A DNA stretch of 51,921 nucleotides from an uncultured Alphaproteobacteria bacterium (GTDB taxonomy: Bacteria > Pseudomonadota > Alphaproteobacteria > Rickettsiales > Midichloriaceae), in assembly GCA_903887235.1 (NCBI GenBank), contig CAISOX010000097.1, forward strand, positions 1 to 51,921, in the 5' to 3' direction. Below, piece after piece: positions 17,375 through 25,930 of this stretch. The notes beneath the pieces were generated by a model. That model saw only the letters and a program-made list of their open reading frames with translations, searched no databases and was not told where the DNA came from. A program made the translations under genes and the position numbers. Numbering within the stretch: position 1 is the first letter of the stretch; every line of letters begins with the position of its first letter.

Positions 17375-17957
17375 CACCTGGCAATATATAATCTTCGCCT
17401 TCCCACGGGCTTTTAAAATCGAAATCTCTAAATTCTTGTGCTAATTTTACCGGCTCGTAAATCACCTTCTGCTTTTCCAAATCATATCTAACTTCAACAT
17501 TACCAGTTAATGGAAAGTCTTTTCTCATAGGGAAACCAGAAAACCCATAATCTGTTAATATTCTCCTCAAATCATCATTTCCCACAAAAAATATTCCATA
17601 CATATCCCAAACTTCTCTTTCATACCAATGTGCTGAGCTAAAAACATCTTTCACGGTTGGAATAAAGTCCTCATCAGAAACTTCAACCTTCACTTTTATT
17701 CTAAGATTATGCTCTATGCTTAAAAGCTGATAGACCACTGTAAATCTTTTGTCCTTTTTTGGATAATCAACTCCACAAATATCGAGTAACATTTTAAAAA
17801 GGTAACTTTGCTCATCTCTTAAAATTATTAAAACCTGCTTTAAATCGCTCTCTGACACTGTTATTGACAGTTCATCAAACGATATATAAAAGTCACTTAT
17901 TAGTTCTTCTAATCTCTTATCACTTTGCAGTTTTTTGGATAATTGCTGTACATCCAT
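17352..17957 (-). CDS. nuoC: NADH-quinone oxidoreductase subunit C
   Basis: NuoC is the 30-kDa hydrophilic subunit at the quinone-module interface of respiratory complex I. The family signature WYEREVWDMYGIFF and the following RRILTDYGFSGFPMRKDFPLTG block are intact, and the C-terminus ends in the expected F-R-x-FDFKSPWEG. Length (201 residues) matches alphaproteobacterial NuoC rather than the enteric NuoCD fusion. No other nuo genes flank it: the next gene is ubiA, overlapping by 23 bases. The remainder of complex I must lie outside the window. Confidence 0.95.
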   Translation of the reverse strand: MDVQQLSKKLQSDKRLEELISDFYISFDELSITVSESDLKQVLIILRDEQSYLFKMLLDICGVDYPKKDKRFTVVYQLLSIEHNLRIKVKVEVSDEDFIPTVKDVFSSAHWYEREVWDMYGIFFVGNDDLRRILTDYGFSGFPMRKDFPLTGNVEVRYDLEKQKVIYEPVKLAQEFRDFDFKSPWEGEDYILPGDEKATKQ

Positions 17958-18062
17958 TATGTTTTTTAATAAAAATATATTTAAAATTTATTGTTAGGTT
18001 AGCAAATATTGCAAAATTCTGCAATTAATTATACTGTTTCAAAAATTAAAACATAATTTAAG

Positions 18063-18710
18063 ATGGCTAGAATCCATGAAATTTGTAAAAAACAAACCTA
18101 TATTAGGTCTTTATATTGCAAAGAGGATAGCAAATTTCATGATATTTTTCAAAGTGCTAACGATAAAAAAAATATTCAATTAAGCCCTGAGGAGGGAAAG
18201 TTATTAAGCATGCTTATTGCAATTCATAAATCAAAATATGTTTTAGAATTAGGTACCTTAGTAGGTTATTCATGTTGCTGGATAGCATCATCCCTACCAG
18301 AAGATGGAAAAGTGATAACATTAGAAACAGATCTAAATCGTCATAACATAGCAAAACAAAATTTTGCTAAAATGCCGTTTGCTAATAAAATCACTGCCAT
18401 TCACGCTGATGCGATAGATTTTTTAAAAACTCTCAATCTAAATTACAAATTGGATGCGGTTTTCATTGATGCTAAAAAAGATGATTACCCACTATATTTA
18501 AAACTGATCTATCCATTTCTAAAAGTAGGAGGTCTAATTATTGCTGATAATACCCTTCTATTTGGAAGCGTATTTGAAGATTCAACACCAAAATATCATA
18601 AAAAATGGCAAGCAATAAAAGATTTTAATCTTGATATAAGCGATCAACAAAAATATAAAAGCCTAATCTTTCCTACCAATGACGGTCTGTCAGTAAGTAT
18701 AAAGCTTTAA
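18063..18710 (+). CDS. SAM-dependent O-methyltransferase (caffeoyl-CoA type)
   Basis: This is a class I Rossmann-fold methyltransferase of the catechol/caffeoyl-CoA O-methyltransferase family (PF01596). Motif I is VLELGTLVGYSCCWIASSLP (about residues 60-79), followed by an acidic SAM-ribose residue in ITLETD. The metal-binding aspartates are visible in AVFIDAKKDDYP and LIIADN. At 215 residues it is a typical stand-alone bacterial member. The substrate cannot be deduced; many bacterial relatives act on small phenolics or have no known target. It is preceded by a 105-base gap and is divergent from nuoC. Confidence 0.88.
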   Translation: MARIHEICKKQTYIRSLYCKEDSKFHDIFQSANDKKNIQLSPEEGKLLSMLIAIHKSKYVLELGTLVGYSCCWIASSLPEDGKVITLETDLNRHNIAKQNFAKMPFANKITAIHADAIDFLKTLNLNYKLDAVFIDAKKDDYPLYLKLIYPFLKVGGLIIADNTLLFGSVFEDSTPKYHKKWQAIKDFNLDISDQQKYKSLIFPTNDGLSVSIKL

Positions 18711-18743
18711 GGTCGATAAGTTATAACTTAATATCTCCGTATA

Positions 18744-19550
18744 TCAATATTTCATTATGCATTTTAGAGTTTTAGGTAGCTTAAAGTTTTTCAAAATGAA
18801 CTCATCTATAGTAAAAAGCATAGGCTTGATGAATCCAAAACTTAATATTATAACACTCCATAAAACAGGAAATTCCCATCCTCCGCCTCGTCCAGCCCAA
18901 ATAAAACCTAATGAAAAATGGTGACCTAAAAAAGTTGCTATCAATAAATACAAGACCAATCCAAATGAACTAAATCTAATTAAAAATCCACAGCTAACTG
19001 CTAAACTACCTAAAAACTCTATTATCCCCGCTAAATATACAAAAAACATTGGATTAGGAACACCCAAGGTAGCAAAAGCTGAAACATCAATATTTCTTAT
19101 TGCATCCCCAGCAAACAATTTTTCACAAAAATGCGGTATTAAATCATAACCAATATAAACTCTAATGAAAACTAATTGAAACATCATCAGCTTTTCTTTT
19201 ATCCCTACCTTGTCATTCAATAATGCCAAATCTTGTTCACAATATAAAACAAAAATTAAAAATTGAGCTATCAATATAAAAAAATATAACCATACAGCCA
19301 TTGGTAACCATGATAAATACGACAGTCGCAACGCGATAATGGCAAAAAACGAACTTAGTAAAAAAAAGGGGACAAAATATCTTTTTTGACCAATTAATGT
19401 TGATATAGTAAGTGCACTAAATAGCAAAATAAATGATATTTTTTGAAAATCAAAATTATTTGTAATTAGTACATACAATTGGTAAAAAAATGCAAAAACT
19501 GAGATTGTAATATTAAAATTATTTAATAAAACTATATTTTTATTACTCAT
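18744..19550 (-). CDS. DoxX-family membrane protein
   Basis: A polytopic membrane protein of 268 residues with about seven hydrophobic helices. The central and C-terminal part carries DoxX features: RVYIGYDLIPHFCEKLFAG, a FATLGVPNP-type motif, then GIIEFLGSLAVSCGFLIRF and a conserved F-I-W-A-GRGGGWEFP turn near the last helix. DoxX proteins are linked to quinone or thiosulfate redox systems and to oxidative-stress complexes in other bacteria; no partner is identifiable here. tatA lies 175 bases upstream on the same strand. Confidence 0.75.
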   Translation of the reverse strand: MSNKNIVLLNNFNITISVFAFFYQLYVLITNNFDFQKISFILLFSALTISTLIGQKRYFVPFFLLSSFFAIIALRLSYLSWLPMAVWLYFFILIAQFLIFVLYCEQDLALLNDKVGIKEKLMMFQLVFIRVYIGYDLIPHFCEKLFAGDAIRNIDVSAFATLGVPNPMFFVYLAGIIEFLGSLAVSCGFLIRFSSFGLVLYLLIATFLGHHFSLGFIWAGRGGGWEFPVLWSVIILSFGFIKPMLFTIDEFILKNFKLPKTLKCIMKY

Positions 19551-19725
19551 TACTCATAACTATAAATTGATACCTTCTAGTGACCAAACAAACTATTAAA
19601 GTACAAAGCCACATCTAAACACTAACCCTTCAAATTACATACTGTCAAGCAGTCATACAATTATAAAAACTTAAAGTTTTATATTTGATATTAAATTAAC
19701 TATAAAATATTGGTCAATAGAGCTA

Positions 19726-19890
19726 TTATTTTTCTAAATCTTCATCTATTTTTGATTTATCATTTATACCCTTTCTGAATGATCTTAAACCTTTACCCAA
19801 CTCACTCATGACCTTTGGTAATTTCCCAGCACCAAACAACACAAAAACAATGAGCAATATTAAAAGTAGTTCTCCAAATCTGCCAGACAT
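19726..19890 (-). CDS. tatA: Sec-independent protein translocase subunit TatA
   Basis: This 54-residue gene lies between the DoxX gene and glyQ. The product begins with a single membrane helix (residues 7-19, [13 protein letters not shown]) and continues into the hallmark [23 protein letters not shown]. This covers the F-G hinge and the amphipathic helix of TatA. A short charged tail ends in DEDLEK. TatA multimerises with TatC to export folded proteins across the inner membrane. tatB and tatC are not adjacent. Start choice is firm, since translation from the ATG at 19890 leads directly into the helix. Confidence 0.9.
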   Translation of the reverse strand: MSGRFGELLLILLIVFVLFGAGKLPKVMSELGKGLRSFRKGINDKSKIDEDLEK

Positions 19891-19902
19891 TATAAAATAA
19901 AC

Positions 19903-19933
19903 TTGATATAATTGTTCGTTTAGTGAATATTAT
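19903..19933 (+). promoter_or_regulatory. Possible sigma70-type promoter of glyQ
   Basis: TTGATA at 19903-19908 and TATTAT at 19928-19933 resemble -35 and -10 boxes, each one base from consensus, but the 19-base spacer is longer than ideal. They lie about 40 bases upstream of the glyQ start in the tatA-glyQ divergent region. The call rests on pattern alone. Confidence 0.25.
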
Positions 19934-19973
19934 TGTATTCAAAATTAATAAATTAGCAAGTTTATAAGTAAAA

Positions 19974-20816
19974 ATGCATTTTCAGGATATAATATTTAAA
20001 CTTCAAACTTATTGGAATCAGCAAGGCTGTGTGATACTTCAACCCTTAGATACTGAGGTAGGAGCTGGCACATCTCATCCTGCAACAATGCTAAAATCGC
20101 TCGACGATAAAGAGTGGAATGTTGCTTATGTACAACCATGTAGAAGACCAACAGATGGTAGATATGGAGATAATCCAAATAGAATGCAACATTACTATCA
20201 GTTTCAGGTTTTGATGAAACCATCTCCTGATGATATACAAAAAAAGTGCCTAGATAGCCTAGAGCTTTTAGGAATAGATGATAAATTGCACGACATAAGA
20301 TTTGTTCATAGCGATTGGGAAAACCCTACTCTTGGCGCATGGGGATTGGGATGGGAAGTATGGTGTAATGGCATGGAAATAATTCAATTTACCTACATGC
20401 AACAAGTTGGAGGAATCTCTTGTAAATTAATCCCTGGAGAAATAACATACGGGTTAGAAAGGTTAGCTATGTATATTCAAGATAAGGATAATGTTTGGGA
20501 TCTAACTTGGAATTCAAGCGGTATTACTTATGGAGATATATTCTTATCTCAAGAAAAGGAGTTTTGTGAATTTAATTTTAATGCAGCAAATACTGAGATC
20601 TTAATTACACATTTTAAGGATTATGAAAAGATGGCTTTAGAACTCATAAATAAAAACCTCATTTATCCTGCGTACGATTATTGTGTAAAATCCTCTCATC
20701 TATTTAATATTTTAGAAGCAAGAGGAGTACTAAGTGTAACTGAAAGGGCATCATATATAAGTAGGGTCAGAAACATTGCAAAAAGTTGCTGTTTGAAATT
20801 TGCGGATAATTATTAA
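19974..20816 (+). CDS. glyQ: Glycine-tRNA ligase, alpha subunit
   Basis: This is the catalytic alpha subunit of the tetrameric (alpha2beta2) bacterial glycyl-tRNA synthetase. Class II features and family blocks are clear: [17 protein letters not shown], the [11 protein letters not shown] loop, [48 protein letters not shown] and [12 protein letters not shown]. At 280 residues it is complete, running to the conserved [14 protein letters not shown] end. The beta subunit glyS, which usually follows directly, is absent: the next gene is on the opposite strand. The partner must be encoded elsewhere for the enzyme to work. Confidence 0.97.
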   Translation: MHFQDIIFKLQTYWNQQGCVILQPLDTEVGAGTSHPATMLKSLDDKEWNVAYVQPCRRPTDGRYGDNPNRMQHYYQFQVLMKPSPDDIQKKCLDSLELLGIDDKLHDIRFVHSDWENPTLGAWGLGWEVWCNGMEIIQFTYMQQVGGISCKLIPGEITYGLERLAMYIQDKDNVWDLTWNSSGITYGDIFLSQEKEFCEFNFNAANTEILITHFKDYEKMALELINKNLIYPAYDYCVKSSHLFNILEARGVLSVTERASYISRVRNIAKSCCLKFADNY

Positions 20817-21020
20817 AATACCTATTTATAACCCGAGTTGGAGATAAGAAATGGGACTTTTTTTTATCAAAATTTATCCTTTACTTCCTGTCCAGTTTTT
20901 TAACACCACCTCTCTTTATGATTAAAGCTTCATTTATATAGTAAAATAAATCGTCTTTTTTTCACAAAGCCTCCTACGTTTAATTTATAAATTATCGATT
21001 AAATAATAAATATTTTTTCT

Positions 21021-23765
21021 CTAATCAAGTAAGTGAGGAAATTTTAAGGTAAAAACAGTATAACCATTTATTTTGGCTGATGAATAACAACTTATTGAAC
21101 CATTTAAATCCTCCATAACTAACCTACTAAATTCTAAACCAATTCCTGTACCATTATTGCTATAGCTGTAAAATTTATCAAATAATACTCTAATATTATC
21201 CTCGTTTATTCCTTTTCCATAATCAATATAATAAATTGTACTTGGCTTATCTGGCTCTGTTCTGATTTCAATAAGTATCTCTTCTCCGTTATGATTATAT
21301 GTATTCTTTATTAAATTAATAATAATATATTTTAAGCAATTATACGCACACTTTACTTTGAAATTCTCGCTAATTTTTATCTTAATATCCCTAGCCTGTG
21401 GCATATATAATTCACAATCCTCAACTGCTTCATATATACATTTTTTAATATTAAAAACAGACTTTTCTTCCTTTTTCACAGATTGACTGAGAACTGCACA
21501 TAAATTTTCCAGAGTATTTAACTCATATAGATTTATTTTCACTAAATTCTCAACTATCCCCTCAATAGAAGAAATTTTTTTCTCAGTAAATTTATATTCA
21601 TTCTCACCGTACAATGATTCAATTTTAGCACGCTTTAACTCATTACTCAATAATTGGCTATAACCATACGATGCAGCGATGGGCGTTTGAATTTCATGTA
21701 CAATTAAATTTCCAAACATCTCTGTCATTTCAAATTGTTTTTGTTGCTCTTCATCCTTTTTGTCAATTTTTTGCTCTTTATTTTTCATAAGAAATACAGT
21801 GACAAATATTGCTGAAATATATACATAAATTAACATCATTAGGCTTTTTAAATCAAATACAGAATTGTCTATATTGATAATCGTGTGAGTCAAATACCCT
21901 AGCGTAAAGCCACCCGTCAAACTGAATAAAAATCCAGTAATATTTAGGAATTGATAAAGCAATAAGATTGAAAGCACAGCATTTACACCCCAAAAACTAT
22001 GATTATCAGTATTAAACAACATATAACTTGCTAAAAAAGGTAAGCAATAAGTCATTATAAAAAAGTAATAATATGGCATCACCTTTTCTTGAAACTTAGA
22101 AGATAGTAAAATATCTCTAAAAATCATCACGAATACTAATATATAGCCAATAATAACCAATATAAGTAATGACAAAGAATTTTTATTTAAGTAAAAACTA
22201 TACACAAAAAAATAACAAAGAACAAATATACTAAAACGCGTATATAAAGGATCTTGAGCAATAAATCTTTGTTCAAATTTTTGTAATATTGAAATCTTTT
22301 TATACTTCTCAAGTTCTATATCTAAATCTTCTCTCATTATTCTAAAAAATATTTTAATTTCTTTTAATAACTCCTTCGGCGTAAATTTTCGAACCTTTTG
22401 AAAATAATGGCAACCAAAAAATCCAATTGCAACACCAATTTGGGCAGTTAGCACATACAGCATTGTGTATTCTGGAAAGTAAAAAACACTTACTACTGCA
22501 AATAAAAATCCCACTAACACCCCAGAAATAAATGAATGTTTTTTAGCCTGAAAATCATACAACCCAGCAAATAGCGGAATAGTTAGCATTTGAATTCCAA
22601 AAGTTTTAAATAACCGAATATTCTCAAACAAATTATTAGATAGCAAAAACAATGGTGCTAGCGAAATGATAAGAATAAAAATCCTCAAAATTTTCAATTC
22701 TTGCTTATCTGTTAAATTGGGAAACAACACTTTAATAAAATCTTTAGTAATAACAACACTTGCTGCATTTAAGTATGCATCACTGGTAGACATAATTATT
22801 GCAAATAACCCCACAATCATTACCCCTTTAAGGCCAATTGGCACATAATTGTTAATAAACCTAAATAGCACATTCTCACCTAACCCAACATCATTAGCTT
22901 TCATTATGTAAGCTATCACACAAATTGAAAGCATAAATGGGATGCTAATAAAAAATAGATTGTAAAATACGGTCTTTAACTTTTTTGGAGTAGCAGCCAA
23001 CATTAAATACCTTTGCATTAATGGTGCCCCAACCTCTGGTAAAAGTGAGGCTGTTAAAAAACTCAGTAGGATAATACTGTTCTTGAAGTTTAAATCAAAT
23101 TCAAAAGTTGACTCAGGTAAGCTTAAAATAACTTGCTCCACCCCATCAAAACGGTAACTAACTACAGCACAAGCAATTGGTATTATAAGAAAAAATATCA
23201 TAAATTGATAAACGTCAATCGCCATTATACCCCTTATTCCTCCTATCATGCCATAAATTGCTATAATGAAATATCCAATCAATACTCCAAGTGAAAAATT
23301 CATTTCAAAAAAATATGCACACATGGCACCTATGGCAATTGATTGCATGCAAATAGTACCTATCGTTTCAATAATTGCGGCAAAAACTGTTATAAATCCT
23401 GCAGATTTGCCGTAAAGACTTCCCATCACCTGGCTTATTGTTGAGCAAAATTGTAAATTGTAAATTTTTGGCCCCAAAAATTTTGCAATAATAAGCCAAT
23501 AGAAAGGCTGTGATAAAACATATATCAAAATAATTGCCCCTCCATTATATAATTTATCAACATAACCAATTGTGGAACCAGCTCCCACTGCTGTTGCAAA
23601 AATTGTGCAAACAAACATGATGGTTGAGGAATTTTTCAAACCAAAAGCGAAATCATCTGCCTTTTTTATTTTCTTGTAATAGTAAAAAGCAATACCCATA
23701 CATATAAAAACATGGATTATAACTAATGAAAGATCAAAAATTGGTAAACTTTGCAGATTTGTCAT
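21021..23765 (-). CDS. Sodium/solute symporter-histidine kinase fusion (CbrA-like)
   Basis: This 914-residue protein fuses a transporter to a sensor kinase. Residues 1 to about 450 form an SSS symporter domain with about 13 helices (AVGAGSTIGYVDKLYNGG near 58-75). A second membrane block of about six helices spans roughly 510-665. A cytoplasmic kinase core follows: phosphoacceptor H690 in VHEIQTPIAASYGYS, an N box (IIINLIKNTYNHNGE), and G boxes (DYGKGINEDN, then GTGIGLEFSR). The layout resembles CbrA of Pseudomonas, which senses nutrient status. The H box has Ile-Gln in place of the usual Leu-Arg. No response regulator is adjacent. The protein probably couples external solute sensing to transcription. 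Confidence 0.88.
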   Translation of the reverse strand: MTNLQSLPIFDLSLVIIHVFICMGIAFYYYKKIKKADDFAFGLKNSSTIMFVCTIFATAVGAGSTIGYVDKLYNGGAIILIYVLSQPFYWLIIAKFLGPKIYNLQFCSTISQVMGSLYGKSAGFITVFAAIIETIGTICMQSIAIGAMCAYFFEMNFSLGVLIGYFIIAIYGMIGGIRGIMAIDVYQFMIFFLIIPIACAVVSYRFDGVEQVILSLPESTFEFDLNFKNSIILLSFLTASLLPEVGAPLMQRYLMLAATPKKLKTVFYNLFFISIPFMLSICVIAYIMKANDVGLGENVLFRFINNYVPIGLKGVMIVGLFAIIMSTSDAYLNAASVVITKDFIKVLFPNLTDKQELKILRIFILIISLAPLFLLSNNLFENIRLFKTFGIQMLTIPLFAGLYDFQAKKHSFISGVLVGFLFAVVSVFYFPEYTMLYVLTAQIGVAIGFFGCHYFQKVRKFTPKELLKEIKIFFRIMREDLDIELEKYKKISILQKFEQRFIAQDPLYTRFSIFVLCYFFVYSFYLNKNSLSLLILVIIGYILVFVMIFRDILLSSKFQEKVMPYYYFFIMTYCLPFLASYMLFNTDNHSFWGVNAVLSILLLYQFLNITGFLFSLTGGFTLGYLTHTIINIDNSVFDLKSLMMLIYVYISAIFVTVFLMKNKEQKIDKKDEEQQKQFEMTEMFGNLIVHEIQTPIAASYGYSQLLSNELKRAKIESLYGENEYKFTEKKISSIEGIVENLVKINLYELNTLENLCAVLSQSVKKEEKSVFNIKKCIYEAVEDCELYMPQARDIKIKISENFKVKCAYNCLKYIIINLIKNTYNHNGEEILIEIRTEPDKPSTIYYIDYGKGINEDNIRVLFDKFYSYSNNGTGIGLEFSRLVMEDLNGSISCYSSAKINGYTVFTLKFPHLLD

Positions 23766-24020
23766 TAAAAATCCTAATTTACTTATCTAATTCTTTATAC
23801 AACTTAGGAATATTATTTCAACAAAAATTTTTGCATTTTTATTTTAATAAATTTCCTTCTGAATATTTAGTATTCTAGATTTGCCAAATATACAAATCTA
23901 GAAAAATATTGCTCTGCACAAATATTACTTAACAGACAGCAATTTTACTATTTTTTTCGTACAATTTTAATTATAAAATGTACAACGTAAAGAATATAAA
24001 TTTAAAGTTTAATGCCTAAT
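23766..24020. other. AT-rich intergenic stretch
   Basis: Nothing coding or structured is recognised here. It lies between the start of the symporter-kinase gene and the left arm of the inverted repeat, and must hold the promoter of the kinase gene. Confidence 0.4.
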
Positions 24021-24086
24021 CCTCAGAGTCTGATTAAAATCTTTTACTCAGAAGCCGGTCATTCCGCGGCTTGACCGCGCGATCCA
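24021..24086 (+). repeat. Left arm of a long inverted repeat carrying a GC-rich palindrome
   Basis: The arm runs from CTCAGAGTCTG through TTAAAATCTTTTACTC to a GC-rich core (CCGCGGCTTGACCGCGCGAT). It matches the reverse complement of 24584-24647 over most of its length. The core is an imperfect copy of the CCCGCGG-CTTGA-CCGCGGG palindrome widespread in Rickettsiales genomes. Confidence 0.75.
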
Positions 24087-24182
24087 AGGTTTAAGGTATA
24101 GTTATCTTATTATTTTTATATTAAATCTTGTTTAATATCTTTCCAGTATGGTAGTACCTATCTCGGATTAAAAGGATACTTT

Positions 24183-24272
24183 ATGGAAAAAACATACACC
24201 AGTGATATAACTGAAGAACAATTTGAGATGGTTAATTTGGCGTTTATAATTATACTACTGAAGCGCTTGTAG
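24183..24272 (+). pseudogene. IS5-family transposase N-terminal remnant
   Basis: The frame reads MEKTYTSDITEEQFEMV, the typical start of IS5-group transposases (M-x-K-x-Y-x-SD-(L/I)-T-x-EQ-(W/F)-E). After about 18 residues homology is lost and a stop follows at codon 30. Only the N-terminus survives, so it is a relic without activity. It lies inside the 24021-24647 inverted repeat. Confidence 0.65.
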
Positions 24273-24295
24273 TAAATAATATTTTTCAGTTGAAA

Positions 24296-24622
24296 ATGAA
24301 TAAAAATTTCTGTGTGTATATACTCGCTAGTAAAAGAAACGGTAGTTTATATATATTGGTGTCACATCTGATCTAATAAAACGTATATGGCAACACAAAG
24401 AAGGGATAGTTGAAGGATTTACGAAAGAATATAATGTAAAACAGTTAGTATATTATGAGCAACATGGCAATGCGTAGAGAAAAACGCCTAAAAGAATGGC
24501 AGCGGCAGTGGAAAATCGATCTTATTGAGAAAAATAATCCTAATTGGATTGACTTGTATTCAAAGTATAATGGTTTGATACTATGGATCCCGCGGTCAAG
24601 CCGCGGGATGACGGATATTTAG
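24296..24622 (+). pseudogene. Frameshifted GIY-YIG endonuclease (UPF0213-like)
   Basis: Read across two frameshifts, the sequence gives a GIY-YIG domain protein: N-F-CVYILASKRNGSLYI in the first frame, GVTSDLIKRIWQHKEGIVEG after a shift near 24360, and REKRLKEWQRQWKIDLIEKN after another near 24470, ending NPNWIDLYSKYNG. This order is typical of the small UPF0213/YhbQ-like single-domain GIY-YIG proteins. The reading then runs into the right inverted-repeat arm, whose palindrome would supply the last 17 or so codons. Two shifts in so short a gene show that it is decayed. Either sequencing error or programmed events are less likely. Confidence 0.75.
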
Positions 24623-24647
24623 GCAAAAGATTTTAAACAGGCTCTAA
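24584..24647 (-). repeat. Right arm of the inverted repeat, with perfect palindrome
   Basis: This arm contains ATCCCGCGG (24587-24595), TCAAG, then CCGCGGGAT (24601-24609): a perfect 9-bp stem. Its reverse complement continues through TTTAAAATCTTTTGCC to CTTAGAGCCTG, matching the left arm at 24021. The two arms bracket about 500 bp holding the transposase and GIY-YIG relics. Confidence 0.75.
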
Positions 24648-24775
24648 GATCTAAGGAATTATTATTAAAAAAATTAATTTTACAAGTCAAAGCATAATTT
24701 TAGTTGACAAATTACAATTTTTTTGTAACGCTGATATATAGGGAAATTGGTAAACTATATTAACGGTAAACTATC

Positions 24776-24871
24776 ATGAATAAATTTATGAGTAAGTTAT
24801 TTTCTTTGGCATTAATGTATGGTATTACAATATTTACAGCTCTTGCTGCATTTGCGAATAGTGGAGGTTAA
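24776..24871 (+). CDS. Small secreted peptide, 31 residues, unknown function
   Basis: This short open frame reads MNKFMSKLFSLALMYGITIF, then TALAAFANSGG and a stop. It looks like a complete signal peptide (basic N-terminus, about 17 hydrophobic residues, A-F-A cleavage site) followed by only four residues, NSGG. No family is recognised. A TTGACA box at 24704-24709 lies upstream, but I see no good -10 partner. An imperfect hairpin lies about 95 bases downstream. It sits in a region of mobile-element debris yet is itself unbroken. It might be a real micropeptide, a leader peptide or a truncated gene remnant. Confidence 0.4.
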   Translation: MNKFMSKLFSLALMYGITIFTALAAFANSGG

Positions 24872-25207
24872 TTTTTACGATTTGTCAGAAGTTTTACAGG
24901 CGTGTTTTACTCATATCCCAGCTGGGAATTGACTAAATACGTTGGCAGACTGAAGATAAGATAGTACCAGTGACTTTTGAGGGGAGGTGCTACTGGTGTT
25001 CTTTAGATTGAGAAGTTAAAGCTTTGATATTTTGTAATATAGCAGTCGTGATGTTGCAATTATGATAGCTATATTCTCCCCTATTGCTTTGTTTGATTCA
25101 GTAACTGAAAGCTGCGTGATATCTTTTTGATCATACCCATAACACAATCTACCGTTCTTGGGTTACGAATTGATGTGCATTAAATTTCTGCGAAGATTTT
25201 TTTTTTA
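24872..25207. other. Intergenic stretch without a recognised gene
   Basis: No gene is recognised. At 24966-24997 ACCAGT and ACTGGT can pair across a 20-base loop containing GGGGAGGTG, a strong Shine-Dalgarno-like run; seven bases on is a GTG that opens a frame of only seven codons. A minus-strand frame near 25020-25160 is open for some tens of codons but matches nothing I know. The stretch is probably relic sequence downstream of the ABC ATPase gene. Confidence 0.4.
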
Positions 25208-25930
25208 CTAAAAACAATGCTTGAGCAACTCATCTTTTGATATTCCATCACTCTTATCCGAGTAATAACAAATCTTTCCATCTTTAAGTGCATAAATCTT
25301 ATTTCCGTATTTCACGGCATTGTTCAAATCATGCGTAACCATTATGCAGGCCATTTTATGCTCTTTAATTGCAGAAACTGTCATATCCATAACATAATCT
25401 GCCATTTTTGGGTCAAGAGCTGATGTGTGTTCATCTAATAGCAGTAATTTTGGTGGATTAATTAGTGCAAGGATAAGTGCTAATATTTGCTTCTCTCCTC
25501 CCGATAATCTACTTACCATCACATGCCTCATATACATCATCTTTTCATAATAATGTGTTGTCATATCATAAAAGAAGCCCTCATTATTCTTCGGATAAGA
25601 TTTTTCGAATCTCATTAAAAAATTCTCATATACTGAAAGTCTTTCAAATAAGCATTCCTTCAAATTTTGCGTAATAGTCGCTATACTCCTGAAATATTCT
25701 TTATTGCTAAAAGATTCAATTCGCTTGGAGTTAAAAATAATTTCTCCTTTTGAAGATGTAATATTCTTATTAATAGCATTAATCAAAGAACTCTTTCCTG
25801 AACCGTTATGCCCTATAATAACTATAAAATCCCCATCTTCAACATCTAGCGATATATTATCAAGTGCTTTTTGATTACTATGTGGCAGCGTATATTCTAA
25901 ATTTTTAATTCTTAGAAGTTTTTTTCCCAT
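25208..25930 (-). CDS. ABC transporter ATP-binding protein
   Basis: This is the ATPase of a three-gene importer. Walker A is GHNGSGKSS (about residues 38-46), the signature motif SRLSGGEKQ, Walker B LLLLDEHTSALDP and the switch histidine in MVTHDLNNA. At 240 residues it is a single nucleotide-binding domain, likely a homodimer. The start overlaps the upstream permease gene by 19 bases. The set (ATPase, PF02653-type permease, PF04392-type binding protein) resembles the TrpXYZ-like transporters of Gram-positive bacteria and homologues in Rickettsiales. The substrate is unknown, an aromatic amino acid being one possibility. Confidence 0.92.
   Translation of the reverse strand: MGKKLLRIKNLEYTLPHSNQKALDNISLDVEDGDFIVIIGHNGSGKSSLINAINKNITSSKGEIIFNSKRIESFSNKEYFRSIATITQNLKECLFERLSVYENFLMRFEKSYPKNNEGFFYDMTTHYYEKMMYMRHVMVSRLSGGEKQILALILALINPPKLLLLDEHTSALDPKMADYVMDMTVSAIKEHKMACIMVTHDLNNAVKYGNKIYALKDGKICYYSDKSDGISKDELLKHCF

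Noticed and set aside
20817-21020. Terminator after glyQ
   Set aside because: There is a T-run after ATGGGAC, but only a three-base GC stem can be drawn, which is too weak to call.
24966-25012. Hairpin with GGGGAGGTG loop and a seven-codon GTG frame
   Set aside because: The stem is only six base pairs with a weak T-run, and the frame is too short to support as a gene.
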